64,000 bases of DNA from Taenia hydatigena (GCA_036345935.2 JADWOT020001167.1:62001-126000); one strand, 5' to 3'. Numbered from the stretch's first letter, positions 36,173 to 50,340 are shown. Made by a program: numbers and translations. The notes: generated by a model from the letters alone, not told the origin.

Positions 36173-39008
36173 CAGTGAATGGGTGGAGTGTGGATTATAT
36201 GAGTTATGGGCTAGGTCGCACTGCGGGCAGCAAAGTAGAAACTGAGAACATTGTCCTTAATTTCATACTTTTGGTGGTAATTGAGGGAGGTAGGAAAGAA
36301 TGGGACTAAAATTTAGTGGTTCAAGACAAAATTAGAGGTTGGTCGCAAGTCCTGAGGCTTGAAGCAGCATTATGCCCCGACAAAATAAGACGGATAACAT
36401 TGCTAAAGCTATGAATATGGTCCTTGACCTCTGTCTATAGGATGGGCGGTAACACAACTGGAGCTCACTAAGGGAGACTTGGCGTAGGTTAATTTGGAAG
36501 AAAGTGCCGGAAGGGGACTAAAGCTGAGTTCAGTGCAGGTGGAAGTATGATAAGTTTGAGGAACTAGGAAAAGCAAATGAAGAAATGCACACATTGCATC
36601 TAACTTTTGTGGCGAGTTTTTTCCCTCTGAGACGATTTAACGCACCTTGACAAAATTACTCGAATTTTCGCAAGTGGTTTGAATTACAATGTTGAAATGC
36701 TAACAGTTCTGCAAAGACTTGGAATTTGCTTCTAAAATAGGTGTCTATTTCTTGAACTTAGGCATTTAGATCTGATAATTATTAAAGTAGTATTCTTGCA
36801 ATCTTCTAATCTGGAAAGAAGCAACATCTAATTCGTTGTTGCCTACAACATGCAGTTTTGCAAAGATTACGTAAGAGGAATCAAAGAATCTGTTGAGATC
36901 CTATTGCCTTCTTGTTTATCTTGAACTCTCATTTTTGAACTAATACATAGATGACCAAGTTTATGCTCCTTTCCGCCTAAGACGTTACCTCTTGTAAAGT
37001 AGAGCGATTAAAAAATTGGCTCATCAGCTTATTCACTATTGATATGCTACAAAAAATAAAAAAATGAGCTAATAAAAGAGCCTTGCTACTTTCAAGGGCA
37101 GGCTCTTTTTATTGAAATAATGCTTGTGGAAATTAAAAGTTGGCAAGCTTGCAAGTGATTTCCTAAGGAAATTATCAGCTACACATTGCGACGGTGGAAC
37201 AAAGCCTTGGCTCTCCATCCCTCAAGTTCTGGCGCTTTCTCCACCCAAAAGAGACTTTTAGAGGAAGAAAATGCAACAGTCTCGACTCTCACTGAAGCTG
37301 AGAGATTGATGTCTACGAGTTAGTCCATCTTGCCGACAACACTGGCACCTTGTGTACTAGTTGCACGAACTGGTAGTGTATGATTCGGTAGCATGACTTT
37401 GATTTCCCAACGCACAGCCAACATCTTGTGCCATTGATGGAGCGCACATTATGGTTGCAGTCACTTATTGTCTGATGCGCAAAATTTATTGCATCGATAA
37501 TGTTTGTGCTCTAAATTGAGCTCTTGAATGCGGCATTTGTATTGGTCCATGATTTTCAGATACAGTTAGCATAATGGGTTCATTTCGGATTTTATCGCAA
37601 TGCTAATGTAGGGGCTGATTCAGTCTTGTTCACATGCACAGCCATTAAATCTGTTTCAGTTCCATATGAATAGTAAAGTATTATTAATTCTATTCCCCAT
37701 TTTATTAGCCTATTTTGACAAAACGTTTAATTGAAACACTAAGCAGGTGTGCTTTACATTAGTTATCTGCCTTGCTTCCATTAGGCACATTGGCAGCGAT
37801 AAAATGAGTCAATTATAGATCATGCCATTCGCCCACCTGCATACTCATCCACCATTTACTAGTGTTTGCTCTTTCAATCTCCGATCATTTACCTGATTAA
37901 TTCTACTCTAATTCAACCACTCAGTTTGCCATTTGCTCTATAATCTGGCATTTCTACTCACTTATAGGGTCCTTATACGTTTTGTTTACTCCAATTAGCA
38001 TTTTCATTTCTTCGGCGGACAGCGCATCGATTTAGACATGCTTTACTGCATTCGATCCATTTACATACTAAAATTAGCAATTGTGTAGAAGACTTACAGG
38101 CACTAATTTAGGCTCAAACGCGTAAGGATTTGTAATCGCCAAGCCTCAATGCTTTGTAATGCAGCAGTATTCCTGCTGCCACCTAAGATAATCAAGGGTT
38201 TTTATATGGTAACACCGTTGATCATTATGGATCAACACCAGCGCAATTACCATTTGATTGGTAAATAAAACGTTAATGCTATCGCGCAAAGCTACATAAT
38301 TCCTTGAATCAATTTTTTGCAAATTTTGCATCCTAACTGATGAGGCACTGGGATTAAATCTTTAAGTTGCAGCATTTGATTCAAAACTAGCCTTAGCTTT
38401 GCATGTATTCATCTAGTAAACGTTCAAGTCATCTGCAAAAATTCTTTAATGCTATTTATGAACCACTCATTCAAAGCCAACGCTAACAAAAGACGATCGT
38501 ATCAACTATTAAGTGATCTGAATGATGGCTCGAAATTAAGCACACCAAATTAGGAGAAGTTCATGCTACTAGAGTGTATTAAATAAAAATTAGCATGTAC
38601 TTTTACGATGCGATGCTCAAACCCACAGAAAGGGAAGACTTTAATAAAGGATTGGGTTATCGGCGAAAAGATCGCTTGCCATCGCTCTAATTGGTGCTAA
38701 TTGTTTACCGGATACACTATAGAATTTCTCCTTTGAGTATGTATAAGTCAAATCTTATAGTGTGTGAAAAAAACCAAGGAATTCTTTTGTAGTTAACTGC
38801 TTAATACCTAACCTTTGCTATAGTGAGGCAACATGCTAGGCACGAGATTCATCTAACCCAACCTACGCATACTTGAGCACCATTTCAATGGCTCCACCAA
38901 ACAGAAAGTTAGCAATCAACCTGAACAGCCGCATCAATCACAAAGAAATGCAAGAAGGCGCACTCGCTCTTTGACAATTAAGTAGCTGTCAATAAACTAC
39001 TGTTTTAC
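36173..39008. other. No firm gene; open minus-strand patch at 37.2-37.5 kb
   Basis: At about 37175-37455 two minus-strand frames are open together, apart from single stops (for example KMLAVRWEIKVMLPNHTLPV). I could not identify them. The rest is AT-rich with nothing recognisable. Confidence 0.35.
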
Positions 39009-40234
39009 TATTGTAAGCAAAGGCAGCATGCCAATGAGGGAGACGAAAACACAGCCGATGAATGCGTAAGTGGTGAGCAAAAGACCAAGAGGCAATAGCA
39101 ATGCCTGATGCCGCAACAGCTAGGCATTTAATACAAGTCAAAAATAGCGTCTCGATAATTAATGAACAACTGCTAATTTCTGTAGCGTTTTAGGCTAGAA
39201 AATTAATAATTGCGCCCTGATAAAATCTCAGTGGCCAGCATAAGCACCTTTGCGGGATGACGCGATGATGACCAGTTCTACTGCATAGTACCAATTGTCG
39301 AACGTCGCACTGGTGCATGTGCAAAATGGAGATGCGATGCACAAGGCTGTGCATTTATGACCCTGTTTTCAAATATTTTTAACGAGGTGATTTGCATTTG
39401 ATAAACGCTGGTCTCACCAAGTTATTACTGGATTGCTATGCACATTGGCCGATATCTATAGTGAATTGCAGGATGTTGGAAAACAGGAAGGGAAAGTGAA
39501 TGCTTAGAATTATGTGGTGGACTTGTCGTAAATTAGCCCAACAATTGTGGCTATCCCGAGAGCCATCAATGCAATGTGCGAATTAAGCCAACTGTGACAA
39601 CCGTAGCAGTGTCCAGTTGTTCATGTGTGCAGCTAAAGCATCTGCAGATCATCTGTCACAATTATTTTGACGAATGTGGCTCATATTTCTGATATTTTTA
39701 CTCCACAACACTCTAAGCCGAGAATGTTGAATAAATACAGAAGCGGTTAACAAAGTTAAGAAGACAGAGCATTAATTTAGCAAAGATTACTGCATTTGGT
39801 CTCTACGGGGCTGAAATAGCTCGCGTAATCAGAAGCAGAGTAAAACAAGTGGCCAAAGCACTGCGATCTAGCAGGGGAAGGTGCCTTTGAGTGTGCTCTG
39901 AAATCAAGCAGCATCTACCCACTGTGTAGGTTCACATTTATGCTCGGCTGCCGCTTCGTATCACGTCAACGAACTGCATTACTTTGAGGATTAATACACG
40001 GATTTAAATGCAGAAACTCAAATTAGGTTGAATCATTCCGAAATCGTTGAGCGTGAATTAGAGAGAGGTCAAAAAGTCAAGTTATGTCTGCAAGGATGTA
40101 GGAAGTCATAATGAACCTGCGAAACGTCATTTGAATAGTATTTGGTACTGCGCATACTCTTGCAGCGCATTGATGCTGGTGCTGGTGATGTTGATAAGGT
40201 AGAAAATATCCAATGGTAGGCAGACTACATGCAT
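39009..40234 (-). other. Possible exons of a membrane protein
   Basis: Three GC-richer minus-strand patches look exon-like. 39009-39104 is an open 32-codon hydrophobic frame (LLLPLGLLLTTYAFIGCVFV) that resembles the family's FLIPLGVVVYT helix of DUR3. 39248-39309 reads FDNWYYAVELVIIASS. About 40148-40234 reads LPLDIFYLINITSTSINALQ. Splice phases between them do not agree. They could be a decayed second transporter or 5' exons of an upstream gene. Confidence 0.25.
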
Positions 40235-40533
40235 GAGTGTTTTCGCATTATGATTAAGCGTCCTTCACCTCAGATATTGTTACTCATTAGGTGGTAGCAG
40301 TAGGATGCATGTGATTAATTTGCCAAGGAAGGATCCGAGGCTGATACACCGTTGATTTGCATTTTCTGTCAAAGCATGTCGCTCTATACCGAGGCACGCA
40401 GGCGGTCATTAAAATCATTTTCACCCTCCCAACATACAACAAAGCCTTATCCATATGCGCTGATAACGTAGGTTTGGATTTAATTTATTGATTACTCAAT
40501 TAATATCCCGCCCAATTCGACTGATTAGTTGAT

Positions 40534-41046
40534 ATGGATCCGCCTCTTCACTCCTCAGCCTTTCATACTTTCTCTCGCTGGCAATTGACCACTTATTCAT
40601 TTTCATGCTTGACAAGCTCCCATGTTGTTGGTCGTTTCACCGATTCATCCTTACTGTCGCGTACCACTCACTCCAAGTTGTGTACAATAGTATCTCGGAT
40701 TCGTACGAGCGTATACATGGTTTTCAGTTCAAAGTTGACCCAAATTTATTCACCCATCCCCTCACTCTTCTCTTATTGGGCTCTCATCAATACCTGACCC
40801 TTCTACGCAACCATGACTTATCCACCTATTTGCACTTGAAACACCTAGCCCAAGTTCATCAACTTGTATCGTCGTTCACTTCACTTCCGCTGGTCCGACC
40901 ACACGATTGGCCATTCCTTTACTCAGAAGTTATCTCCTCTTCTATCCTCGCCTTCGCAATTTCCGTGCATATGGCATCCATGTGGGGTCTGCCCTACCCA
41001 CCCTTCCTCACTCCCAACTCTGCACATTTTTAAGCTAATAAGCTGA
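40534..41046. other. Pyrimidine-rich tract
   Basis: Strong C+T excess on the plus strand makes all three frames unusually open (frames of 87, 142 and 60 codons overlap). I treat the ORFs as composition artefacts. Confidence 0.5.
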
Positions 41047-41979
41047 ATCCTTCATTTAAACATATTATATCCTATTATATGTTTTATCCTCCCTGTACTT
41101 ACCGCGCATACCCCTAACCTCATGCCACTATAGTTTAATCAACAGGGCGGGAGCATGCAAAGGAGCTGGCTAATAGTTTCTCCTTCATTTTTTACAGCCT
41201 CGATCAATAGTCTATCGGTCCGCGGTGTTTCGTTTTAGAGCGGTCGAACAAATTTTTGACTCCTTCTCCTCCCTGAGACGATGCATCTTTTGTTGTTATC
41301 TCCCCGTCGGAGGAACCCTATCGTTAAGCTCTCTAAGAAATGCATTCTGTTGTCAAGGTTGACTCATTTTTGGATGCGATCATAGTTCTGTTCACCTTAT
41401 CTAATACATTAGGGCAGTGAGTAAACACTTGGCAGCATTCTGCAATGACTTCATTTAAAAGCTCAATTACACATGTAAAATACGCTTGTAATTCCATCAG
41501 ATTACTTTTTTGATAACCAAATCAAGCTAGTTGCACGAGAGGTATTTTAATTTAGCCGTATTTGACCATCTTTATGGTTCCCATTTAGGCGTGGAATACT
41601 AGAGCAAGGAATGGGGATGGGATAGCTAAAATCAAGAGACAGCTGGGTCCGTGCAAATGTTGTGGGATTCTACAGTAGCAAAACAGACGAGTGCATCTCC
41701 TCTTCAGTTGTTAACAATGGGATTTATTTTAATTGAGATCAGATGATATGCAAGCGCATACGGCTGCATTCCGGTGGCAAACGGACTAGTGTATCGACCT
41801 AACGACTGGGCGACCTTCACAGTTCCGAGTGCAGACTCCTTCAGGCTCGCGCTTTGAGGTTCAGATATAGCATGTCTTACTGCTCTTTACCAGCAGATGA
41901 CAAATCCTGTAACGTCGACAAGCATTCAAGTAATTTTCTCTATAGAAAGGGTTTTCTTTGCAAGGACGGTGAGATGGTG

Positions 41980-43120
41980 CCAGAGGTGATTGGATGTTGA
42001 GGAGGAGGCAGTGATGCATGTAAATAAGGAGGAGACTTCATAAGCAGTATCAGTGATGGGATATGCATGGGAGTGGAAGATAATGGTAAATTGTTAATAC
42101 AAGTGAGTGTCACGTAGGTGTGACAGTGAGATGAAATTCGAAAATTGCAAGGTGAAACTCTGTAACAAGTAATTGTTTACTAAATAATCGTCCTGCTTAT
42201 TTTAAAAGTGAAACCAAAAAGGGAAGCAAACATGAAGATTTGCCCACAAGAAATGAATGGAGGAAAAATGCAGGGAAATATATAGTTTGCCACACACAAA
42301 GATAACTAAAAAAGAAGGAGCCAGAAGGAAGTATAAGAATATGATGCGCATGATGGAGTTAAAAAGGAGAGCAGGAAGAAGGCAAATGATAGGTGAATAA
42401 ATATGTGTGTCACGTAGATGTGACGATGGTAATGATGTTGAAGGGTTAAAGTAGTGGAGGAGAACTTGGCAGAGTCAAAAGTATAAGTAATGCAAAAAGT
42501 GCGTTTAATACCCTTTTATATAATTGTCCGCTTTATTAATGTAAACGAGATGTATATAAATGAATGGATTGTGGCAGTGCGGAGCAACGCTCAGTAAATC
42601 TGTGGTAGTGAAGGGCAAGGAGGAAGGAATTAAGGGACCTTCAATTTTCTGTTTTAATAAGCGGATTACCTAAAAAAAGATTGAGATTAAAAAAGACGGA
42701 TAAAAGTGAGGAAGAATAAAGGAAGGAAGGAAAGGATATTGAATACAAGCGAGGTGATAGAGGTAGAGGGGTGAGTTAGTAGTCGTGATGGTGGTGGGCG
42801 GAAAGAGGCAAAGGCGGGATGACAAGTGAATAAGTAAGTACAAGTGAATGGAAAGGAGAGAGTTAAGAAAAGGGGAGGGAAAGAAACCTTGCTAGATGGT
42901 GAAAATGTGAATAGGTAGGTAGGTAGGTAGGAAGGTAGGTATTATAAGGTGAGAACGCATTGAAATAGAAGTTAGCAAGGCCAAGGATAAGGTTAACTAA
43001 ATTGAAAGTGTTAAAATAGTCTACTTGATAAGTGGTTTTAAATCATGTCAAAACAAAAATTTGCTATCAAATGTGAATTTTTGGAGAGGGAGAGTATAGG
43101 GGGAAGAGGAAGTGAGTGGC
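41980..43120 (+). repeat. Purine-rich region with diverged tandem unit of about 300 bases
   Basis: Strong A+G excess on the plus strand. Near-palindromes GTCACGTAGGTGTGAC (42109) and GTCACGTAGATGTGAC (42409) are exactly 300 bases apart. Their downstream flanks are also alike (ATAATCGTCCTGCTTATT versus ATAATTGTCCGCTTTATT). A GTAG microsatellite lies at 42911-42942. Confidence 0.45.
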
Positions 43121-45550
43121 TGTCTTGTGTTAATTGACTTAAGCCCATTTGCGGCCTATTTCGGATATGCTCTCACTGAAATGGGAGGCACGTTTTTTGG
43201 ATGCTTACACGATGTAGAATCACATAAATAAAATTCCATCTCATTCACTCCTTTGCAAGCGGGATTTCCGTCTAACTGTTAAATTTTAAGCTCAATCTTT
43301 AATTGTTTGTTAAATCTATATTCAATTGTAGTAAGTTTTGAATTGTACATATCTTTAAAAATTATAACTCCCAAGACCTTTCTAAAGAAGGAATAAGGCA
43401 CAATACACGGATAAAATGTGTATATTCGGTAAGCAGAAAGAAAATCCGAGGTGCTGGCATGGCCTAGAGGCCAGTTTTCCTAGGGATGGCAAAACGGCCA
43501 GCCATGTGTCCGCAACAAAATGATGATGCTAATAGTAAAATGACAAGCAAGCGCAACGGTGTTTTTGTTTTATTAACCACGTTCTTGTAATTCTTGTTGA
43601 CTCATGCATCACTAATAAATTTTATGTTTGGCATTTATGTTTTATGTTTGGCATTTGCTGTGTGCCTCTCAACACCCAATTCGAATTATGACTTTATTCG
43701 CCGCTCTACAATGGTCGGTGTACACGCTGAGTTCACGCTGCTGACTAAGGAATGTCGATTCTAAAATTAGACGACGGTGATTTTGATTTCTCGTGACCAA
43801 CCGTACGCCCTCTAAATGCTGTTTAAATTAGGGGACATCAACTTGAGATCGGTGAGTGCTACGTGTTACGATCCGCAGTCGTAGTTGTAATCAGATTTCA
43901 AATCTAGGCCAAAGCCAACCTCAAACCGTGTGAGTGTCATTGAGGTGCACAGTCTACAGGTGTACTTATATTTATGTTGCGCACCTATGGACTGGTCCAC
44001 ACTTGATCTACGAATTATTTTGTGTTTTAACGTGTCCGTTGTGAAAACACGGACTTTAGTAAGAACACATGCTCTAACAGCGTGGTGTTTATTTTCACAT
44101 ATGTAATGAGCTGTGACGTTGTGTAGGTGAGTTCCATGGATTTACGGGAAAGCCATTGCAAGCGCCAGGACCGTAGGAGCAAGTGGGGTCACAGTGGTTC
44201 AATCAATGGAATTAGGTCTGCCGGTCACAGTCGCTATAGGCTTAGGGGCAGAAAATTTGACGCAATCATTGCACAGCTGGTCGCACATCCTCTTTTGGCT
44301 GACAGGACATGTCTCTCGTTGCGATATTAGCTTCCACGCATAAACTTGCTCCTATTGGAGTGTTATATTGCGATTTCTAATGTCATATTAAGTGCGTCTG
44401 TTTAACTGTCCATTGTCGATTTTCTAAAACGATGGTTGAAATGGGTCTTTGAAATTTCGATGATAGTAGAATTATTCATCAATCTAGGCCTTTATAGAGT
44501 GGGTAGCCAAATTAGAAAAAATAGGCTGGCCCTTAAAGGAACGCGTGGCTGCGCCTATTGCCCGAACTCTACTACGGATACGAGTTCAAGCTATTACTGG
44601 GTTGGCTTTATCGCAACCGTTCCTCATTTACAACAAGTGAGGGCAATACCAAGTAGCGCGAGAGCGCCAGCGTTTAACTGTGGTCTTATTTTATTTAAAA
44701 GGCTAACACACGACAGCAACCAATTAATTCGTAGTGAGTATATCAGCCCAGAAGTCGCGCATCACTGATGGCGAAAATTCGCTTTATTCAACTTTCAAAG
44801 TTACCGACATCGCGGCTGGCCTTCAAACAAAGCAGAAACTCTCGATATCTGATCAGGGACTGTGAGCGGCACACCACAGTGTCTTGCTATTCAGTGTGAC
44901 TTAAGTAATCGTTATATATTTACGCCTATTGACTGCATGGACATAAATCCCAATTTCTGCTCTACCAGGACTACCCGCGCAGAAATCAGTAAGGCGGTTT
45001 TGCATCTATCATGGTTGAAGTGGCGGCATTATTGCATTGTGTTGACGAATTCTCTTTCACTAGCATATCAAAGGCACATTTTCATTTTCAGCAGAAATTT
45101 GGATTGCTCCAAATTCAAAGGTAGTTTCCTCCTTAGTGATACAACACAATGAGTCCTAAAATGGGAACCCGGATCATCGTTTAACACTGTTGTGATACTA
45201 AATGACCCATTTGCCCGCCTAATATCTGTATCAACGAAATTTTAGATTGTAAAGCTAGTAATCTTCCAAACAATACGTTAAACCTTGCCGACATGTCATT
45301 CAAGCCGCGACGACATTTGAAAAAGCCAGTGAGTCTGAGCCCCTTTATGCAACGGTAATTGTACCGGTCGAAATAAATGGTAGTTTGTAAGAGAAACGAT
45401 CCGATTTTTCCTAACAACTTAAACAATTAAATTTTAATTTGCTTGCATAGACAAAATTGTGCCTTAAAGTTAGACAAATTCAACAATTTTTTGGACCAGA
45501 TCGGGTATAAGAGCGATGTAAGCATAAAGATACATATACAAATGTTCCAG
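43121..45550. other. No firm gene
   Basis: A short direct repeat (TTTATGTTTGGCATTTATG and a second TTTATGTTTGGCATTT) lies at about 43620-43660. Unassigned plus-strand frames occur at 44127-44330 and 44436-44768. Confidence 0.4.
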
Positions 45551-45765
45551 GAGTTATATACATGCCGCAATGCCTGCTTCGAAATTTAACTGCATGGTAT
45601 GTCGGGTGGCTAATATTGGAAGATATTAAAACTGCTCCAACTCCTTTCAAATGTTTTGAGGAATATGGACGTGGCAGATTTCTCATGAGCTTCTTTGGAA
45701 AAGACGTTAGAATCTGCTTGTTTAATGAGCGCAATGACAGCAAACACGAATTAAATCTCGTACAA
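45551..45765 (+). CDS. Possible orphan exon
   Basis: An acceptor (gttccag) and a consensus donor GTAAGT bracket 71 open codons including CFEEYGRGRFLMSFFGKDVR. No family recognised and no neighbouring exon found. Confidence 0.2.
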
Positions 45766-45795
45766 GTAAGTATAATTAGTAATTATCAAATTTAG

Positions 45796-48700
45796 CTTTT
45801 GGAGTTCACGATAGCCAGTAATTCTACATTTAGTCCACGTTAAAAGAGAGACTAAGCCCTTTAGTGAAGAATAATTGTAAGGATTGGTGTGGAAATATGG
45901 ATAACGCTAGGTAAATCCGTAAGCAAGCCAACGTAGAATCATGCGCTATCAGCTGACACTTAGGGGCATACATATGGGCCATGTGATCTGTGTGTGCACC
46001 ACGTCGTAAAACCAATTCTGGGCATGCTGGACCATCTGTAAAAAGCACATTCTGAGGGACGTGTTCATCACCAGAAAGTTTTTGTGAATTAACTTGCTTG
46101 CTGGTGATGCGTGTAATGACCTTCATAGCCATTATCTACTCAAATTTCAAACACTTAGTTTGCCTAATGTATTTTAAGGATGGCTTCACTTTGGATAACT
46201 TTGCTTCCCCTAGTAATCAGTCCGCCTTCTCTTCTTCACAAAGCATAGTAGGTCTACAATAAGGTGTTGAACAAGAAACATTTGCTTATTTTACATAGAA
46301 TTGCCTGAAGTCTTGCGTGGAGTGAAAATATTACTAGCCGCAATGGTATTAGGGAGACAAGGATAAGTTACGCGACATGAAAAATAAGTCTCAGTCTTAG
46401 GTTTTCACTGGCTGCAGCAAAGTGGTTAGTTTCAACCAGATCTCACAAAGTTTTGAGGATTTTAGTAGTGTTTGAATTTGGGCCCTTTAGGAAGCAACCA
46501 TAAATTTTGAATGGGATGGTGGTTCTATATCAAATTTTATTAAGCAAATTTTCGAAAATATACGAAAACCTTCGAAACACGTGTGCGAGAGGCAAATGAC
46601 ATGGAGAATTAGCAGTCCTTAAAGCCTGTTGTCATCTCTTGATATGCCTAGTGATTGCACTTGATCACTGACTTAGTTGGTATGGGCTTTAGCTAACAAG
46701 CTTCATCAATCAGACTGTATTTGACTATAACGGCGATGCGAAGGCAAAGTAAGTAGGCTGCACATAATGGCGAATCGCCAATCTTTTATAGAACTCTTTG
46801 AGCAGCCAGAATATAAGCGAAGGAAATTAAAGCCTAATCAAAGGTAAAATTACCCGCTATTGTAAGTTGAAGTCAGTGTTAAAAGCGATACTAATGAAAT
46901 CAGAATTTCTCCCACCCAAGCATGTAAAAATCGAGAAATCACACCCCTTTGCCTACAAGCTAGCGGTTTTCGGCAAAATCTTTGCTTCATGAAAGAAAAG
47001 GATCAGAGATAAAAGTTGGTGACAGGAGATAGCCACCTGCCAGTAGTTCACTAACGAACCCAGTCACCACCTGCATTGTGTGCAGGAGAAAACACTAGCA
47101 TCTCACTTCAGCTCGCCAATGCACTTCTCGTCATCAAATAGCGAACGATTAGCAACAAACACTGCCCCACTCCCAACCAATCGCATGGGTGCTCACCGAT
47201 AATTCCGCCGCCTCCATCACAACCTCACCCAAGTGCAACAAACAAATTGTATCGGCCGTGGAAGTTGTAATCCTTTTTTCTAACACGAACTTCAGCGCCT
47301 GCGCAACAGACACCTTCCACCACTTTCAAACTTGTTATCAAGGCCTTCACAAGAAGCCTGTAATTTCCTCTATGTGCTAAGTACTGGTGATCCAAACTAT
47401 GCATGATCAAGTGTTAGTACTGTGCCACATGGTGTCAATCTGAAAACAATCACATCATCTGCGAAACACTACCGCTTAAATCTCAAAAGCCAAAATTCAA
47501 ATCCCCATCCAGCCCACTGCACACCGCAAGCTTCGTCATCTCGCGACTTTACTCAATATTGAGATCAAAATAGTAACGCATTAACTTTGACGTCAAAGCG
47601 ACTTTAGCATCATAGCCCATTTCATCTTATGTCACCTAAACATCTCAATTCTGGAATTTGTAAAAAGGCTATAATATCACTTAATGACAAACCGTCTAGC
47701 CATGTACAAATCGTTAGTCAGCATATTTACCTCACGTATTCATCATGTCCACAACCAAGAGCTTACGAATTTCTAAGAGTCTGTAGAAATCTAGGGAATG
47801 AGAAAGTGGTAAGGACTTTTGAAGCCACAGTCACTCTTTGTCGAATCCAAATAGCACGGGGAAGGTGACACAGCTGAACATAAGGCGAATCGAAAATACT
47901 GACGATCTATCTTACGAAAGCAAAGATATTGAGAGCTAAAATATCTGATATGCCTTACCAACAACTTTACTGAGCTACTTTAATCACTACTATAGACAAA
48001 ATAGATTTAAATTTGACAACCTCTTGATCGACAGGCAGAGTAACTCATGTTAGATAAGAAAAAAACGCGAATGATTTATTGGTCTTTCTATTTGCATATT
48101 TCCTGTGGGATACCATTTAAGTGGTTGAAAAGGTGTTTTGTAAAAAGTTTCTATGTGCCTTGCATTCTCATCTAAAAGTGTAGCTTGCTATAATAGCTGC
48201 CTATTTTATGCACAGTAGGAAATGTTTGGTACCCAAATTCTTGTCGTGTTGTCGTTAATCTTTGTTATGCACGCTTTCCACTTGTTATCCCGACCTCATC
48301 ATCTACCGCCTTCCGATACTGCTACTAGTGGCCCCTTCTTTTCCAAAAATTTGCATGCAGCCTTGTCTCAATATGCTCTTGAATTTCTCATAAATGCACA
48401 TAAAACTGCCAGTTGCCGGACATAGCCGTATGTAGAACTCTGAAAGATATTCGTGCAGGTGCGTCCCAGGTTCCCATAGCAGCCGTGTTAGAACATGCAA
48501 AGGAAATCATAGGATACAATGCATTACATATGCATCTGCTGCAATTGCCAAATAAATACCCTCGCTGCAAACCATGGAATAGTATCAACGCAGTCATGCA
48601 TAAAATAAGTGAAAGTCCATGCTATCCATGTAGCACTGAAATTAATTGCTAAGCATTGTATCCGAAATGTGCACAATTCTTCAACACATCTTTGCTTCTA

Positions 48701-49780
48701 TTCAGCTTTCCACGAAGACTGACTCAAGCATATATTTGCAAGAAGCTCTTCAAACAGAATCCCCTTTGCATAGAGAAAACCGAGTCATTCATAGGTGCAT
48801 ATAAATACCTTAGTAATTTTATTGGCGTACACCAATAAACCTGATTTAATCAGGTTAAGGAAATCGCTAGCAAAATTCAATCACATTGCTACAGATGCAG
48901 GCTATTCGCAGACAACTAAGCACTCCACGGATCTGGTCTCCTGATGCCCTTAGAGCATGCAAGCACAGATTTTCCAGGGTCCTCTGAAGACTCTCCGAAT
49001 TCCATCACCGATTCTTCTTAGCGCTGCTGATACTTCGTCGGATGCTACTCCATCCAATGCTTCAGTGGTTGCATTGCCTACAATATGATGAAATTATTTG
49101 GGACTAACAATTCGTATCAGCTTAATTCGCATTCATAAATCCAAAAAAATTAAACGTTCACTACTGATCCTACTGTTCTACAAACTAGCCGAGGACAAAT
49201 GATGGTGACCGCAATCTATGAAGGGCTGACAATAGAGAACCGCATTTTCCAATCCACTTAACTGAAACTGATCATGAGAGCATAGATGCCTGATCGGTAC
49301 GCTAAAGTTCTAATGCGAGACAATCGTAGCTTTATGGGGCAAAATGGAGTTTTGAATACAATTCATTAACTCAACAACTACAGAGACATCAACAATTAAG
49401 TGAGCTGAAGCAAGTAGAAGTGCATTCTAATTTTGACAAACCCAGAATTGTAACTGAATAGAGTTCATACTTTGTGAAAGGGAACATAACAAAATCCTAG
49501 GTACTCTTAATCGCTGCTGACACGTTTGTTCTCAAATTCCACCAGAGTGCGTGTTTCTTAAATGAATCGTTACCTGATCAAAACGACGCCTTCACTTGTT
49601 AACATTGATTTCTTTCCTACGCTTTTCGGTTACAATCTTTTTGAGCAGTTGCTTTAGTTCTTGACTTCAAACTTTATATAGATCCGTATTTATGTGCTGT
49701 CCGTCCTCATTGGTCCTTGGGAAGTCTTTATTTTCTCTAGGTCTGCGGATTACCGCTCGGGAGTAACAGTCAAACATAAT
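45796..49780. other. No recognisable gene
   Basis: Short frames only. A 9-base inverted repeat (AACCTGATT, T, AATCAGGTT) lies at about 48839-48857, just after an AATAAA. Nothing else could be supported. Confidence 0.45.
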
Positions 49781-50340
49781 GTCCTATATTATGCGGCCGT
49801 ACTCGTTGAAAATTCGTATGCTTTCGAATATAGGCAGACGCGGAGTAGCGCGTGAGCTGCAAGCAGCGAGAATGTATGGAGAAGTAAGCAGAAAAGCGGA
49901 GAAATTTAAAAAAATGGATTTAATGTAAGGGCTAAAAATGCGGGACATTTGTAATGCTGGACAGGAAAGGCTGTAAACATTATCATTAAAGGAGAAATAG
50001 GGAGGATAGCATGAGTGGGAGTGCAGTGTAAAGGCGCACGCCGGTGATAATGATGATGAAAAGTGGGGAGTGTGGGAGCAGATTATGCCATGCTGACGTA
50101 ACCGCAAGCTGTGATAGCTATATTTTGGTTACCAGCAAGGCAAACATAACCCTAAAACAGTTCAATAAAGCGTTCTCTGGCTTGATGCTGCATGAAGTCA
50201 CAAATTTCCCTGAATATTCCATCCCCGCTTTCACTTCAGCAGCCGCAGTCTCCAAATTAGCAACCCTGCTTACCATGGGAACCACTACCTATGCCTTCAT
50301 GTTTCCCTTAAGCGGAAACACAGAGTTCCCAACACTATGA
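49781..50340. other. Purine-rich patch with opposing open frames
   Basis: A 107-codon minus frame and a 98-codon plus frame overlap in A+G-rich sequence like that at 42 kb. It is likely a dispersed repeat, not a gene. Confidence 0.35.

Noticed and set aside
40534..41046. 142-codon ORF and two overlapping ORFs on the plus strand
   Set aside because: All three frames are open together in a pyrimidine-rich tract; no motif or splice context.
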